Shown piece by piece: positions 1-10,769 of a stretch of 64,000 nt of DNA. Position numbers and translations under genes: made by a program. This DNA comes from Paracyclopina nana (lineage: Eukaryota > Arthropoda > Copepoda > Cyclopoida > Cyclopettidae). Position 1 is the first letter of the stretch. Each line of letters starts with the position of its first letter. The stretch covers positions 12,288,501-12,352,500 of the forward strand of contig JAGUCH010000002.1 of NCBI GenBank assembly GCA_019096065.1. Reading direction: 5' to 3'. The notes under the pieces are model-generated. The model worked only from the letters and a program-made list of their open reading frames with translations, made no database searches and was not told the DNA's origin.

Positions 1-1110
1 CTTTCTCTTGATTAGTAGGCAACTTCGCCGCCGGGCCTGTGTAGGTGTCGTCCATGATTTTGTTCTCTCGTCTGGGAATCTTCTTCTGAATGTCGAAATC
101 GTCGTCATGATCGAGTCCCTGTTGAGCAATTAGAAAAAAAAAATAGCCCACTCGGTGAAAGGACATTAATGATATTTCTACCAATGCTAAGGAAGACACA
201 TTGCGACTTGAGCCATGGCTATCTGAGTTTATCCAGTCGGCATCTATGATATTTGCTGCATCTAGAAAAGTTGTTCGTGTGTCAGCATTTGCCATCATTG
301 TCCTAGGAAAAAATCAGGAGGGATATTTTTTTGCAAACTTGGCAAAGTCTGCCATAAATAATACTTGGCCAATGCTGTGTTTGAGACTCCGTGATGGCAG
401 ATTTTGCAAGATCGTATCGTAGGATTCGTTTTCTCCATTTTCGATTGTTCCCTCAGTAGCCAAGCCTTTCCTGCCTTATGCTGCCAAATCGGGCCATGGG
501 GCGCGTATTTGGTGTCAGTGGGCGGCACTCTTTTTAGCTGGGAGTGGGTCAAGTCCCTAAACCTTGCAAATGCCTTGTGCTTGCTCACAGCCTCTATCGA
601 CATGATTTGATGACAATTTCTGGCCGACACGAATGCATTGAAGCCCATTTTCCGCCACATTTCGTTTTTCGCCCGGATAAACGCGCTCAGCTGTTCAAGC
701 CAGTTTCGGCCCAAGGCCCAAGGTAGCAGTTCCCACCGATTGTCTTCTCGCTCTTCCTCCATTTGATGGGCCAAGTAGAGCGCGATGAAAAAGTTCCTTC
801 GGGTGTACTCATCGTGGGTGAGGTAGGCCTTTTTGAAGTAGATGAACACCATGGCTAGCAAGTATCTGTCGGAGCACTCATTGCAGGTGTCATGCAAATG
901 AAAGGCTTCAATGACGGCATCTGTCAGCAGACTCAAAAACTGGTTCACGTCAGCCTCGCTGATTTGATGCCACGGCTGCCTTTTTGCATAGTTTTCCTTC
1001 GCTCTATGATTTGCCACTGGTCTTTGTAACTTTCGCAGTCTAGCTCTCGACCGAAGTAGTTCCGGCTCCGAGTCGTCATCCGATGTGTTCAAAAATGGCT
1101 TTCCCGCCAT
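1..1110 (-). CDS. Speedy/RINGO-family CDK activator, partial at the left edge
   Basis: Speedy/RINGO proteins bind and activate CDK1/CDK2 without being cyclins. The first exon (1110-365) encodes about 249 aa. Residues ~56-175 form the Speedy box: SDRYLLAMVFIYFKKA, then RRNFFIALYLAHQMEEE, then LLPWALGRNW, which match the vertebrate Spy1 core block for block. Read straight on, the frame stops at 295. I prefer splicing at 364 (GTATTA, a weak donor) into an exon at 302-182 and then 118-1. Both added introns have pyrimidine-rich acceptors, and phases agree at every junction (2/1, then 0/0). The tail would continue with MANADTRTTF and then GLDHDDDFDIQKK off the window. The Speedy call is firm; the C-terminal exon chain is inference. 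ATG at 1110 is the first Met. Confidence 0.85.
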
Positions 1111-4100
1111 AGTTATGCTAAGCTAGCTGACATTTCGTATGCGTCGATACTCGATTGCGTTCATTTGACGGAGCTCACGGAAGCGGAAACAAAATAAAAT
1201 ATCAACTCCCTCCAATTTCGCGAGATTTACTGTTTAGGCTTTCGCATAAAAAAAAAAATCAAAACAAACGGATTTGTATTTTGTTTACATTTCTTCCTTG
1301 TGAATTGTGATAGTTTGATAGTTTTCTAAGTTTGTTTGCCTTGAAAGTTGATACTATCGCGGAGGTAATGATTTTTATGCTTTGATTTTTGAGCATTAGC
1401 AATCCCTACAGAGATTTTGTTTTCTAGACATAGTGTTCAAATGCGTAAAATGCACCGTGGTTCGGTCATGACAGTGCTATGGGATCCTTGAGCATATCAA
1501 ACCAGAACGCAATGAACACATCATGTGACTAGAAGTGTATTTAGGCACTTTTAAAATTGAAATACCTTGTCCATACACTTTAGCTGTGAGAAAACTTTTC
1601 ATTTTATATATGCTAGCACAGCATTTGTTTTGTATTTACAAGCTGGGCAATTAAAAGGCCTTTATACTTAGGTAGCTTCAAAGATGTCACACGTGCAAAT
1701 TTGGATGTTCAGCGTACTACGTTTAAATGTCCCTCTTTTCACGGTTCCAATGACAACTGTGCCACGGCCGGGCACAATGCAATGGCAATTTACTTTCAAT
1801 TGATAAAAAAGTGTTGTGTACAGACGTCTTTAAAAAAATCCTCTGTATAACTGATTTATTTTTTACATTTGGTGTGAGCTTTCATTTCTATTTTAAAGTT
1901 TTACGTTACTTTTCCTTATGTAACATCATATGCAGTCTTTTAGATTCTCGCTCTAAAAATCCAATGTTACTCTTGTCTATGTTTTATCTTAGGAGGAAGT
2001 GAGAAAAGTCCATGAAAAATCTTGTTAGTTATTAGAGGTCTCTTCTTACTAATGGAGCTGAGCAAAAGGAGAAGCTTGGATGATTATGAAAACAAAGCTA
2101 TTATTCCTAAAGCACACTTTTATTGATAGGGCTTAGTAGAAATACCATTATTTTAATTTGCACGCGCTTACTGGAATAAACAGATCGTTACGCAAAAAAA
2201 AAAATAAGTATCATTATTTTGAGCTAAATCAAATGCTGCTTTCAGTTGCCGACATCATTGATGAGCAAGTGAAACATGCGCTGATGTTTTCTTAGTTTAA
2301 ACCCAAATTAGTTGCTATCATTAGGAGACATTCATAAAAAGTACCAGGTCTCAGAGAAATTATTTTTTTGCCACAAAAATAGTTTCATTGAATTTTGAGC
2401 TTGTCATTCAAAGGGGTGAGCACAATAACGTCGAATTTAGAGTTGTTTTTACGTCGAATGAGTGAGTTGCATTAACGTCGACATCGGGCATTCACTTAAG
2501 ACGACACTTTTGTCATAGTTGTTTTAATGTCGACATCCAGGCATGCAATAAAGTCGACAGGTTTGATCATATTTTTTTAATGTCGACACCGGACGTTTTA
2601 GCGTCGACAAAAGATATATTAATGTCGACACAAGATGTTTTTATGTCAACACACATCAGAACTATAGTAGGTTACTGTATATTTGACTGTTATAGCATTT
2701 TTGTTCAAAGGGGAATCAAAAACTAAGGCTGTAGGTTTACTTGTAGGCAGCCTGAGTCGTCAAATACTTTGCACTTTCAATCCAGAAGTTTTTGTAACAT
2801 TTAAAGTATTCGACTTTTTTAAGTTTAGCAAAATAGCTCCAAATTCTGTCGACGCTAAAGCATGGTTTGTCGACATAAAATCAGGAGGTGTCAACATTAA
2901 TGCATGATGTGTCTACGCTAATATTACATTGGTATGTCGACACAAAAGCAACTCTCACAAAAGTGTCGGTGTAAAAACATCATCGAATAAAAAAAATGTC
3001 GACATTAAAACATCTCTCGCAAAAGTGTCGACACAAGTGAAACTCTCGCAATAGTGTCGTCGTTATTGATGGCGCCCATTCAAAGTAAGTAATTTTAGCA
3101 TCGAAATTACGGTTTAGAAAATTACTAATAGGTTTATTTTTAACATTATTGGAAATACTGCTAAACGTTACAAAAATTGAAAAATCAAATTGGGAGCTCT
3201 TAACTACTTTCTTAAAAAATAGTTTTCCTAGGTGTTATAAATCAAGTTTCCTCAATTTATGAGGTAAATGATGAAGGTTTGTGAACATGTAGTTTATGTT
3301 GCGTTCATGTAAATGTGAAAGTGTAGACCTTATTATGCCATTCTATTTTATGAATTCACATAAGTATCATAACAATAACATTGATGTAGGGCGATCCCAG
3401 CGGCCTTTATGGGCAACATTTGTGATTTTCAGCTGACACTGCTCGAGCAAAAAAACTGAGTTGGCGCGTTTTTGCGACTCCTAAAGTAGTTCGAAATAAA
3501 GACCCAAGCACATAAGAGTTATCAATTTTGGTAAAGGATTACTTTATGACGGTAAAATAAAATGATTTTAAATCTATTATACCCAAAAAAACATAGAACA
3601 TCAAGACGTTAAAGTCCTGAAGCTATGCATTAGTAAAAACAAAGTAACCATTTACAATAACTATTTGCCCTAAATAAAGTGGCTCAACTCATCAATACAA
3701 AATGTGATTTTGAACTCGGCTCACAAGTGTTTCTTCAAAAAACTCGGTAGATGGAGTGTCTTTGTTATGATACTGCTATCTATCAATGCCCTTTCAATCT
3801 TAACATTGTTTGCCTCATTCCTATGATTTTGAAGAAAATTAGCCTTATGTATTTTCTTAATCAAACTAATACAACTTAATGCAAAACACTGAACTGAAAA
3901 TCCAGTTTTGAGATGTCATCACTCAAAAGCATAACCACATCTATTCCATCCATTTCAGGCGAGCGAAGAAGAGTTACTACCATCTCGCTTCTTTGCATTT
4001 TGTGGAGCTGCTTAATTTTGCAGTGATTAACATAAAGCATAGAAAGCTCTGAAAACCACATGTATACACTTTCGCAGTAGTGGCCTGCGCTCATAAAAGA

Positions 4101-4357
4101 GCGCTGAGTGTCGTTGAGCTGCGTGGAGGCCAAAAGACGCAGCATTATTTGGCCGGACCTCGAGCAGAAAGTTAGTAGCGCGCTTTGCACGGTGCTCAGC
4201 GTAGAAAGTCCTGCGCTTCTTCTTTGAGGCTCCTCGTTCTGGCCGGGGCTTAGCTAGAAAGCTATTCAAGCTAGTCAAGCCTTCTTCCTTCCCGTGCGCG
4301 AAGGAGAAGAGGCCCTTTCTTTCCAAGGAGGCCATTTTGACTGACAACTGGCCGAAT
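1111..4357. other. Intergenic spacer with a GTCGAC-rich array
   Basis: AT-rich spacer between the divergently transcribed Speedy and ZDHHC17-like genes. I see no coding signal. The only marked structure is the GTCGAC motif array at about 2427-3063, listed separately. The last 300 bases become GC-richer and probably include the ZDHHC17-like promoter and 5' UTR. Confidence 0.6.
2427..3063. repeat. Array of degenerate GTCGAC(A) motifs in two mirrored halves
   Basis: About 20 copies of GTCGACA or one-base variants occur roughly every 30-40 bp. The left half (2427-2650) carries TTTTAATGTCGACA in the plus direction. The right half (about 2845-3063) carries the same word on the other strand. The middle (2650-2845) lacks the motif. 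The layout looks like a palindromic satellite or a long-armed foldback element. No terminal repeat or target duplication was found. Confidence 0.6.
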
Positions 4358-6653
4358 ATGGCGACCTGCAGCCTCGAATACGACAAGATCCAGACCATAG
4401 GCCACTCCTGCGAGGACATGGACGACGATGATCCCCTTGGGGGCGTGGCACGTGGCGAGGGGGCGGGAGTGGCCCTCAATTCGGCCTACCTGCCCGACCT
4501 CGCAGAGTCCAACGAGAACGTGAGGGATGTGTTTGAGTGGGGCGACTCCAACTTCTCCATCCATTCCAGTGAGATCAGCCAAGTCAGCGAGAGCCTCTTC
4601 GAGTCCATGCGATCGGGGTAACAAACTGAGATCACCGCACTGAATCCGGATCCACGTCAATCGTTTCAGGAACTTGTCCCAAGTGGAGTACCTGGTGGAT
4701 CGATACGGCTTGGAGATCTTCAAGGAGAGGGACGAATATGGTCACAGCCCAGCCCATTGGATGGCCCTGAACGGTCATGCCCCCATTGCCCGATTCATGG
4801 TGTGCAAAGGAGCTGCCCTGGATCTGCACTCTGACAACTCCCAGGGCCCGAGGCCAATTCACTGGGCCAGTCGGAATGGCCATGTGGCCGTGGTGGATCT
4901 CCTCTTATCGGGCGGAGTTGGAGTGGACGCCACTGACCACAAAGGGCTCACGCCCCTCATGATGGCCTGCATGTTTGGAAGGTCTCTGACTGCAGCCTAT
5001 CTTCTCGGCCGAGGTGCTCAAGCGCATCTGACTGACATGAACGGGGACTCGGCCTTGCACTGGGCAGCCTACAAGGGCTACCCCTCGCTCATGCAGATGC
5101 TCGTCTACTCCGGCTTCGATCCCCAGAAGCCGGACAACTTTGGCTCCTCGCCTTTGCACCTGGCTTGCATCTCTGGAAACTTGATGGCAGTCAAACTGCT
5201 GTGCGCGAAAAGCAGCGTGGACCTTGAGCCGCGCGATCGGAACCGCAAGACTCCTCTGGATTTGGCTGCCAAGCATGGCCACGAGGACATCATCAAGTTC
5301 CTCGAGGGCGAAAAAAGGAGGAGGAACACTTTCCTTCCAGTCTTCCTGGACATCTGGTATGTTTAAACTTTAGCTACTGGTGACGCGGCTAGTACATTTG
5401 ATTGCAGGACTTTGGTTTTTGGGCAATCTGGCCGGACCAAGGGGCCGTTGTTGTTCTTCATTGGCAGTGTCCTCCTTTGGGCCTACCCCATGTATTTCCT
5501 CAGATGCATCCCTGTCACGTGGGAGGCCCTGCCGCAGACCCACTACGCCTTCATCGTGATCAATGTGATAATGTGGATCAGCCTGTTGGTGGCCAACCAA
5601 AAGGACCCCGGATTCCTGGCGAAGAACACCGAGGACTACCACCGATCCATCAAGCAGATCGCATACTATGACGAGTGGAAGAGCAATCGTGGCCCTGACG
5701 TCATGAGGCTGTGCCACTCTTGCAGGGTCGTGCGGCCTCTGCGGGCCAAGCATTGTCGGATTTGCGACCGTTGCGTGGCCCAATTCGATCACCACTGTCC
5801 GTACATCTACAACTGCGTGGGATTACGCAACCGGGGCTGGTTTCTGCTCTTCACGCTAAGCGTCGCCATCAACTGCTCAATCACCATTTTCTTTGCCTGC
5901 TACTGCATCCACGTGGAGGGCTGGAAGCTGCTCTATGTGATTGGCCTCATTGAAGCTCTCATCTTCTGTGGCCTTGGATGGCTCCTCTCCGGATTCACTG
6001 TAAGTCACATTTTATCAGGATACTAGCTGCTGATGATTGGAGCTAGCCCACATACAGTCTGACCGTTCAAAATTGGACGGTAGGGGAATCTAAACTTTTT
6101 GTCACATATTCAATAAATACAGGACTTTAAAATGATATCGTTGGAAAGATTGAGCCTTTTTCCATATTTTTTGTAAAAGTAGAAAAAATCAATTGAAAGA
6201 GGAAAAAACCGTTCCCAATGCAACCCAGAAAATTGTCACGAAATAAATGATGCATCATTTATTTTTGCTGTCACGCGGAATTCACAATAATATTTTTCAT
6301 TTTGTCAGAAAACAAAAAAGATGTCCAAAGGTTCAAGCTTTCCAACGATACCCATTAAGTCTCAAAATTCATGAATCCATAACACAAACTTTTGATTCCC
6401 GCACCGTCCAATTCTGAACGGTCAGACGGTATATAGTATGCTTATTAACGTGTTTTCATTATAGCTGTTGTATGCTGCGATGAATTTGACCACCAACGAG
6501 ATGTTCAACTACAAACGCTATAGTTACTTGAAGAACTCACGAGGTAAATATCACAACCCGTTTTCTCGAGGCATTCTCTACAACCTAGCCGAGTTCTTCT
6601 TGTGTGTCCAACCGGTCGAGCCGGATGACATTCGCCTAATTGATCTTGGCTAA
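4358..6653 (+). CDS. ZDHHC17: Ankyrin-repeat DHHC palmitoyltransferase, ZDHHC17/HIP14 type
   Basis: Protein S-acyltransferase of Golgi and vesicle membranes that moves palmitate from CoA to cysteines of substrates bound by its ankyrin domain. Exons: 4358-4617, 4670-5356, 5408-5999, 6465-6653 (575 aa; human HIP14 is 632). All junctions keep phase and have GT-AG ends. An acidic N-terminus is followed by about six ankyrin repeats (residues ~100-300), two membrane helices, the cysteine-rich domain (CHSCR..CRICDRC) with catalytic DHHC in QFDHHCPYIYNC at ~442-445, further helices, and the TTxE motif as TTNEMFNYKR in the last exon. DHHC, not DQHC, favours ZDHHC17 over ZDHHC13. The start is the first ATG in the open frame; only TTG lies upstream. 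A MITE sits in the last intron. Confidence 0.9.
6055..6429. mobile_element. Tc1/mariner-like MITE in the ZDHHC17-like intron
   Basis: A 375-bp non-coding element with inverted ends: left CAGTCTGACCGTTCAAAATT, right the near-complement reading AATTCTGAACGGTCAGACGG. It is flanked by TA on both sides (6053-6054 and 6430-6431). The homology of the arms extends inward through a TATCGTTGGAAAG word, so the whole element could fold on itself. The TA duplication and CAGT-like end suggest the Tc1/mariner superfamily. No transposase is present. Confidence 0.85.
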
Positions 6654-8487
6654 GCTCAAACCATTAATGTTGGTCAACGCGACTGCTTTAAAAAAGTAGC
6701 AGCTGATGCGCACAATTAAAAAAAAGAAAAGAAAAGAAAGCAAAATTGCACTTTTAAAAACGAAACTGACCAAACTCGCTTATGATACGTCAACTACAGT
6801 CCGTCTTCGCAATTGCAAAATCATCATCACCGTTATGTAGCAGGAAAATAACATAATGTACATGATTTTTTTGCGTTGAACATGATCACAGCCCTTATAG
6901 CTCACACTGTACTACCTACCATATACTCACTCCCCACCCTGAGCAGCTTTTTCATTATTTTTATTAAACTACTACATTTTTGGTCTCACGTGGGCTCACG
7001 AGCAATTTGGTGGAAATCTTAAATGAATTAGGTATGTTAAACCTGAGAAAAAGCCAAGACAACAACATAAAAAAAATATGAACATGACTGAACAAACGCA
7101 GAGAAGGACTGCTCTCTTTATTTCCTTAAAAAGCACAAGTATACAACCATATAACACTCTCATCATTACACTTGTGGAACATTGGACAGTGATAGCTTGA
7201 TGATTTTTCGTATCAGTAGTGTCTCTCTTTTTTAACCCTTCATTTCTTGATTTTTTGGTTTTAACAGATTTTCGTTTGCGCATTACTAAAAGGTTTAATT
7301 AAAAATTAATTAAAATCCCTCCCCATATTATTTTAAAATGTTGACTAATAAGAGCCAAAGGGTGAATTTTCGACAACCACTTTTAAAAAGACCTACTAAA
7401 TTGCAGTCAACATATACCACAGCTTCTAGCATACCACGAAAAATCAGAAAAAAGGATAATCACTCTTTTACCCCAGATAGAAAAACATGATAAAAATGGG
7501 GTGACCGTGCATGCTGAACCACCTCATCACCCACAACGATCATTCCACCTAACACACCAACAACACTCTTATTTTACTTGCCGAAAGCCGCAAAACACAA
7601 TACCTGCCTATAGGTGGCGCCACTTGTTCATAAAGAAGTAATGCTGCCGAATCGGCCGATCTTTCAGGCCAGCCAGCTCGGAAAGATGGGGTGGCGCCAT
7701 CTGGATATTTTTGCGGCTGGGCTCATAGCCTCATAAGCACTTTCCAAGTACATTATAACTAATAGTGTGACTTGCTGATAATATTGTAGAGCCACCATGA
7801 CCGCATCAGAAAAGTCGAGCACTCTTCAGAGTACTGCAAGTGCTTTATAAACACCCTAAACAGTAGTAGCGCAGCAGATTAAAAATGACAATAATACTGA
7901 TCTATACTCTATACCTACTATTTTTGCCACTAGTGTTGAATTTGAGCTACTACCATGCTATAGAACGATAAGCACCCCATGCTGGATTTAATGCTATATC
8001 AAGGAGATATTTAGTGTGAATCTTAATTATTTCTGTAGTAGCATTTGCTGACTGACTATACTATCCATGTCTACTGTACTCCTACTATTGCCATAGCATG
8101 AGCCATGCCACATCGTTGGCTGATTAAAATATGCTCTCTGCTTATTTTTCAGAAAAGAAAGAAGCCTCCAATAATGCGCCAGAGACAACCAGCGAATCCG
8201 AGCAGCTCATTGATTATCTCAGGCCATGATCATGATTATTATTCTATGCTTCTTCTGTACACACACACATGCATTCTCAATTATGCAAATAATAAAAAAT
8301 TATCTCGACTGTCAAGATAAGAATGAAACTAGTTTTGGCTGCGTTCTTCACCTGATGCTTTGGCTATGTAGCTTCATAGTGACCCAACCTTCTTTTTCCT
8401 CCAAGAATCCCCATTGAACAGGCCAGGTAAAAATTAAATGCGTTGCTATATGAAAATGCAGTTGTTATTTCCAAGTCTTCTTCCAGG
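6654..8487. other. Intergenic spacer before the carnitine acyltransferase
   Basis: Mostly AT-rich with no convincing coding region. A GC-richer island near 7600-7730 contains two copies of GGTGGCGCCA in an otherwise AT-rich stretch and could be a promoter or 5' UTR exon for the downstream gene. That gene's ATG follows directly on a splice acceptor. The 3' UTR of the ZDHHC17-like gene must lie at the left end. Confidence 0.4.
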
Positions 8488-10618
8488 ATGGAGTACTCGC
8501 CGAGCCAGAAGAAAATTTACATTAGGACACCTGAGGAACTGGGAACTTACGAGTCTGACCCGAATTTGCCAAAATTGCCTTTGCCCAGTCTGGAGGGAAC
8601 TTTGACCAAGTACTTGAAGTCCATTCGTCCTTTTGTGACTGATAAAGAATATGAAAAGACAGCGCAGATCTGCCAACAATTCCAAGCCAATGAAGGCCAA
8701 AAGCTACGCGATCTGCTTAAAGAAAAGCAAGAGGTATTTTTCCAATAGGAATAATTGCCAATATCACCCAACCTCCAAACTCCATTTAAGGCTTCTGACA
8801 ATTGGCTGCATGAATGGTGGCTGAAATATGGCTACCTCACTTTCAGGGAGCCTCTGATTCCCTACTTGAACTCAGCTGGGCCTTTGGCAGCCACAAACCC
8901 TGATGGCCTTTGGGCGGCTCCTTCAAATGAAAAGAGCCTAGAAAGGATATCCACTTTCATTTTCTTTCTGCTCCAATTCCGCAAAGCTCTTAATTCTGGT
9001 GATATTAAGTCAGATATGGATAAGAGGGGAAAGCGGTACAGCATGGATCAGTTTCGCTATTTGTTTGGCACCACTCGAATTCCGCGTCTAATTGAGGATC
9101 AACTGATGTTTTCCCAAGGGAGCCATGTGACAGTGCTGCGAAATGGGCATGCTTTCTCGTTCGATCCTGTTGAGGAAAACGGCCAGCCTAACTGCAGAAG
9201 AGCAATTGAGGCAACTTTGAAAAGCATCAAAGATTTGGCTGACAGTTTGCCTGAAGGGCCTGGAATTGGTGCCATGACTTTTGACAAGAGAGACCATTGG
9301 GCTGTTAATCGAGAGGCCTTGCTCAATTTGGGTAAAAAATCACCATGCTTTCACTAAACATAAAAATCACTTCATTTTTACCTTAGGTAATGCCAAGAGT
9401 CTCAATGTCATTGAGACTTCAGCGTTTGTTCTGGCCCTGGATGCATTCTCTCCTTCCAATAGCTCCCAATGCTGTTGGAGCTTGATGACCGGCGACCCAT
9501 CTAATAGGTATGTAATAAGTACGCACTTACTATTTTTCATAGATCTAATGATGCCTCATGTAAGGTGGGCTGATAAGAGTTTGAGTGTCATTTGCTTTGA
9601 AAATGGGACTGGTGGGGTCAATTTTGAGCACACTCCTATGGATGGAATGGTGAATGTAGCCATGTCCCATTTCACTCAATTAGGAATTGAGGATGAGGCT
9701 AATGGCCTTTATTCCACAACTAATGACAACTGCGAACATGAAAACGCTGCATTCCAACACCTCGAGTGGATTTTGGATGAGCGAATGATGGAGAAAATCA
9801 AGGGAGCTAAAGAGTTTGCGGTCAACCTCTCCAAGCAGCTCATCATTAAGAGGAAAAGCTTCGACCATTTTGGCAAAGATGCTCTCGTAAAGGCCAAAGT
9901 GAATCCAGATACATTTGTCCAAGCTTGCCTCCAACTCACCTATATGAGGCTGCATAAAAAACCAGGTGAGATCTCGCAAAAGTGAAAAAAAGTGCGCAAA
10001 AATAATGGCAAAGCTCGACATTTTTTTCAATATTTTTAGCGCTGCATGAATATAGAATATTTTCTTTTAGCTCCTACTTATGAGACTGCTACCACCAGGC
10101 AATTCATCAAGGGTAGGACTGAGACGCTACGATCATGCACTCCAGAGCTCGTGCATTTTTGCCAAGTTATGGACAATGCGAGTTGCTCAGCCTTGGAAAA
10201 GCAGCAAGCTCTGCTCACAGCGCTCCAAACACACGACCAGCTCATGTCAGAGGCAAGAGACGGGCATGGCTGTGACAGACACTTGTTTGGCTTGAAAATG
10301 ATTGCTCAAGAGAATGGTCTCCCTTTGCCAGAGCTATTTACTAACAAGTCCTTTGTTGCCAGTGGCGGAAATGGTAGCTTCATTTTGTCCACTTCCACCA
10401 TTGGCTACAGTGGCATGTCTGGTGGAACCTCAGCCATGTGCCTTGATGGGTATGGCTGCTTTTACAACTTTGAGCCTGGCAAAATCTGGTTCTGGCTGGC
10501 GGCCTATTCTCCCAGCTATGAGACAAGTGTGGAGAAGTTTTCCACCTGTCAAGACCAAGCCTTGGAGGACGTTTTCCAAGTGCTCACTGCTAACAATGCA
10601 AATAGCCCCAAGCTATAA
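8488..10618 (+). CDS. Carnitine O-acyltransferase (acetyl/octanoyl type)
   Basis: Choline/carnitine acyltransferase family enzyme that transfers acyl groups between CoA and carnitine. Exons: 8488-8733, 8791-9331, 9387-9507, 9565-9965, 10071-10618; all phases agree (618 aa, normal family length). Markers: NWLHEWW near residue 86, RYLFGTTRIP, the catalytic His in NFEHTPMDGMV (~residue 325), GRTET near 450, GCDRHLFGL, and the STS motif in FILSTSTIGY (~544). No transit peptide or N-terminal membrane hairpins are seen, so it is not CPT1-like. The C-terminus PKL resembles a weak peroxisomal PTS1. The His region looks closest to CROT/ChAT, so CRAT versus CROT is left open. A splice acceptor (CTTCTTCCAG) abuts the ATG, implying an unseen 5' exon. 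The gene converges with SLC45, leaving 151 bp between stops. Confidence 0.9.
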
Positions 10619-10769
10619 ATACACCAACACTTTATTATCTTATGATTATTATACACACATCAAAATACATTTGGCAACCAATGTGGACATACAGTACGAG
10701 CCCTTACTTGCTAGTTTAAAGTATTTCATGGCACTAACAGCAACAATGTCAATAATACGTGTAATACTT

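Noticed and set aside
4027-5353. Minus-strand open frames over the ZDHHC17-like exons
   Set aside because: Antisense shadows of the real coding exons; no splice signals or motifs.
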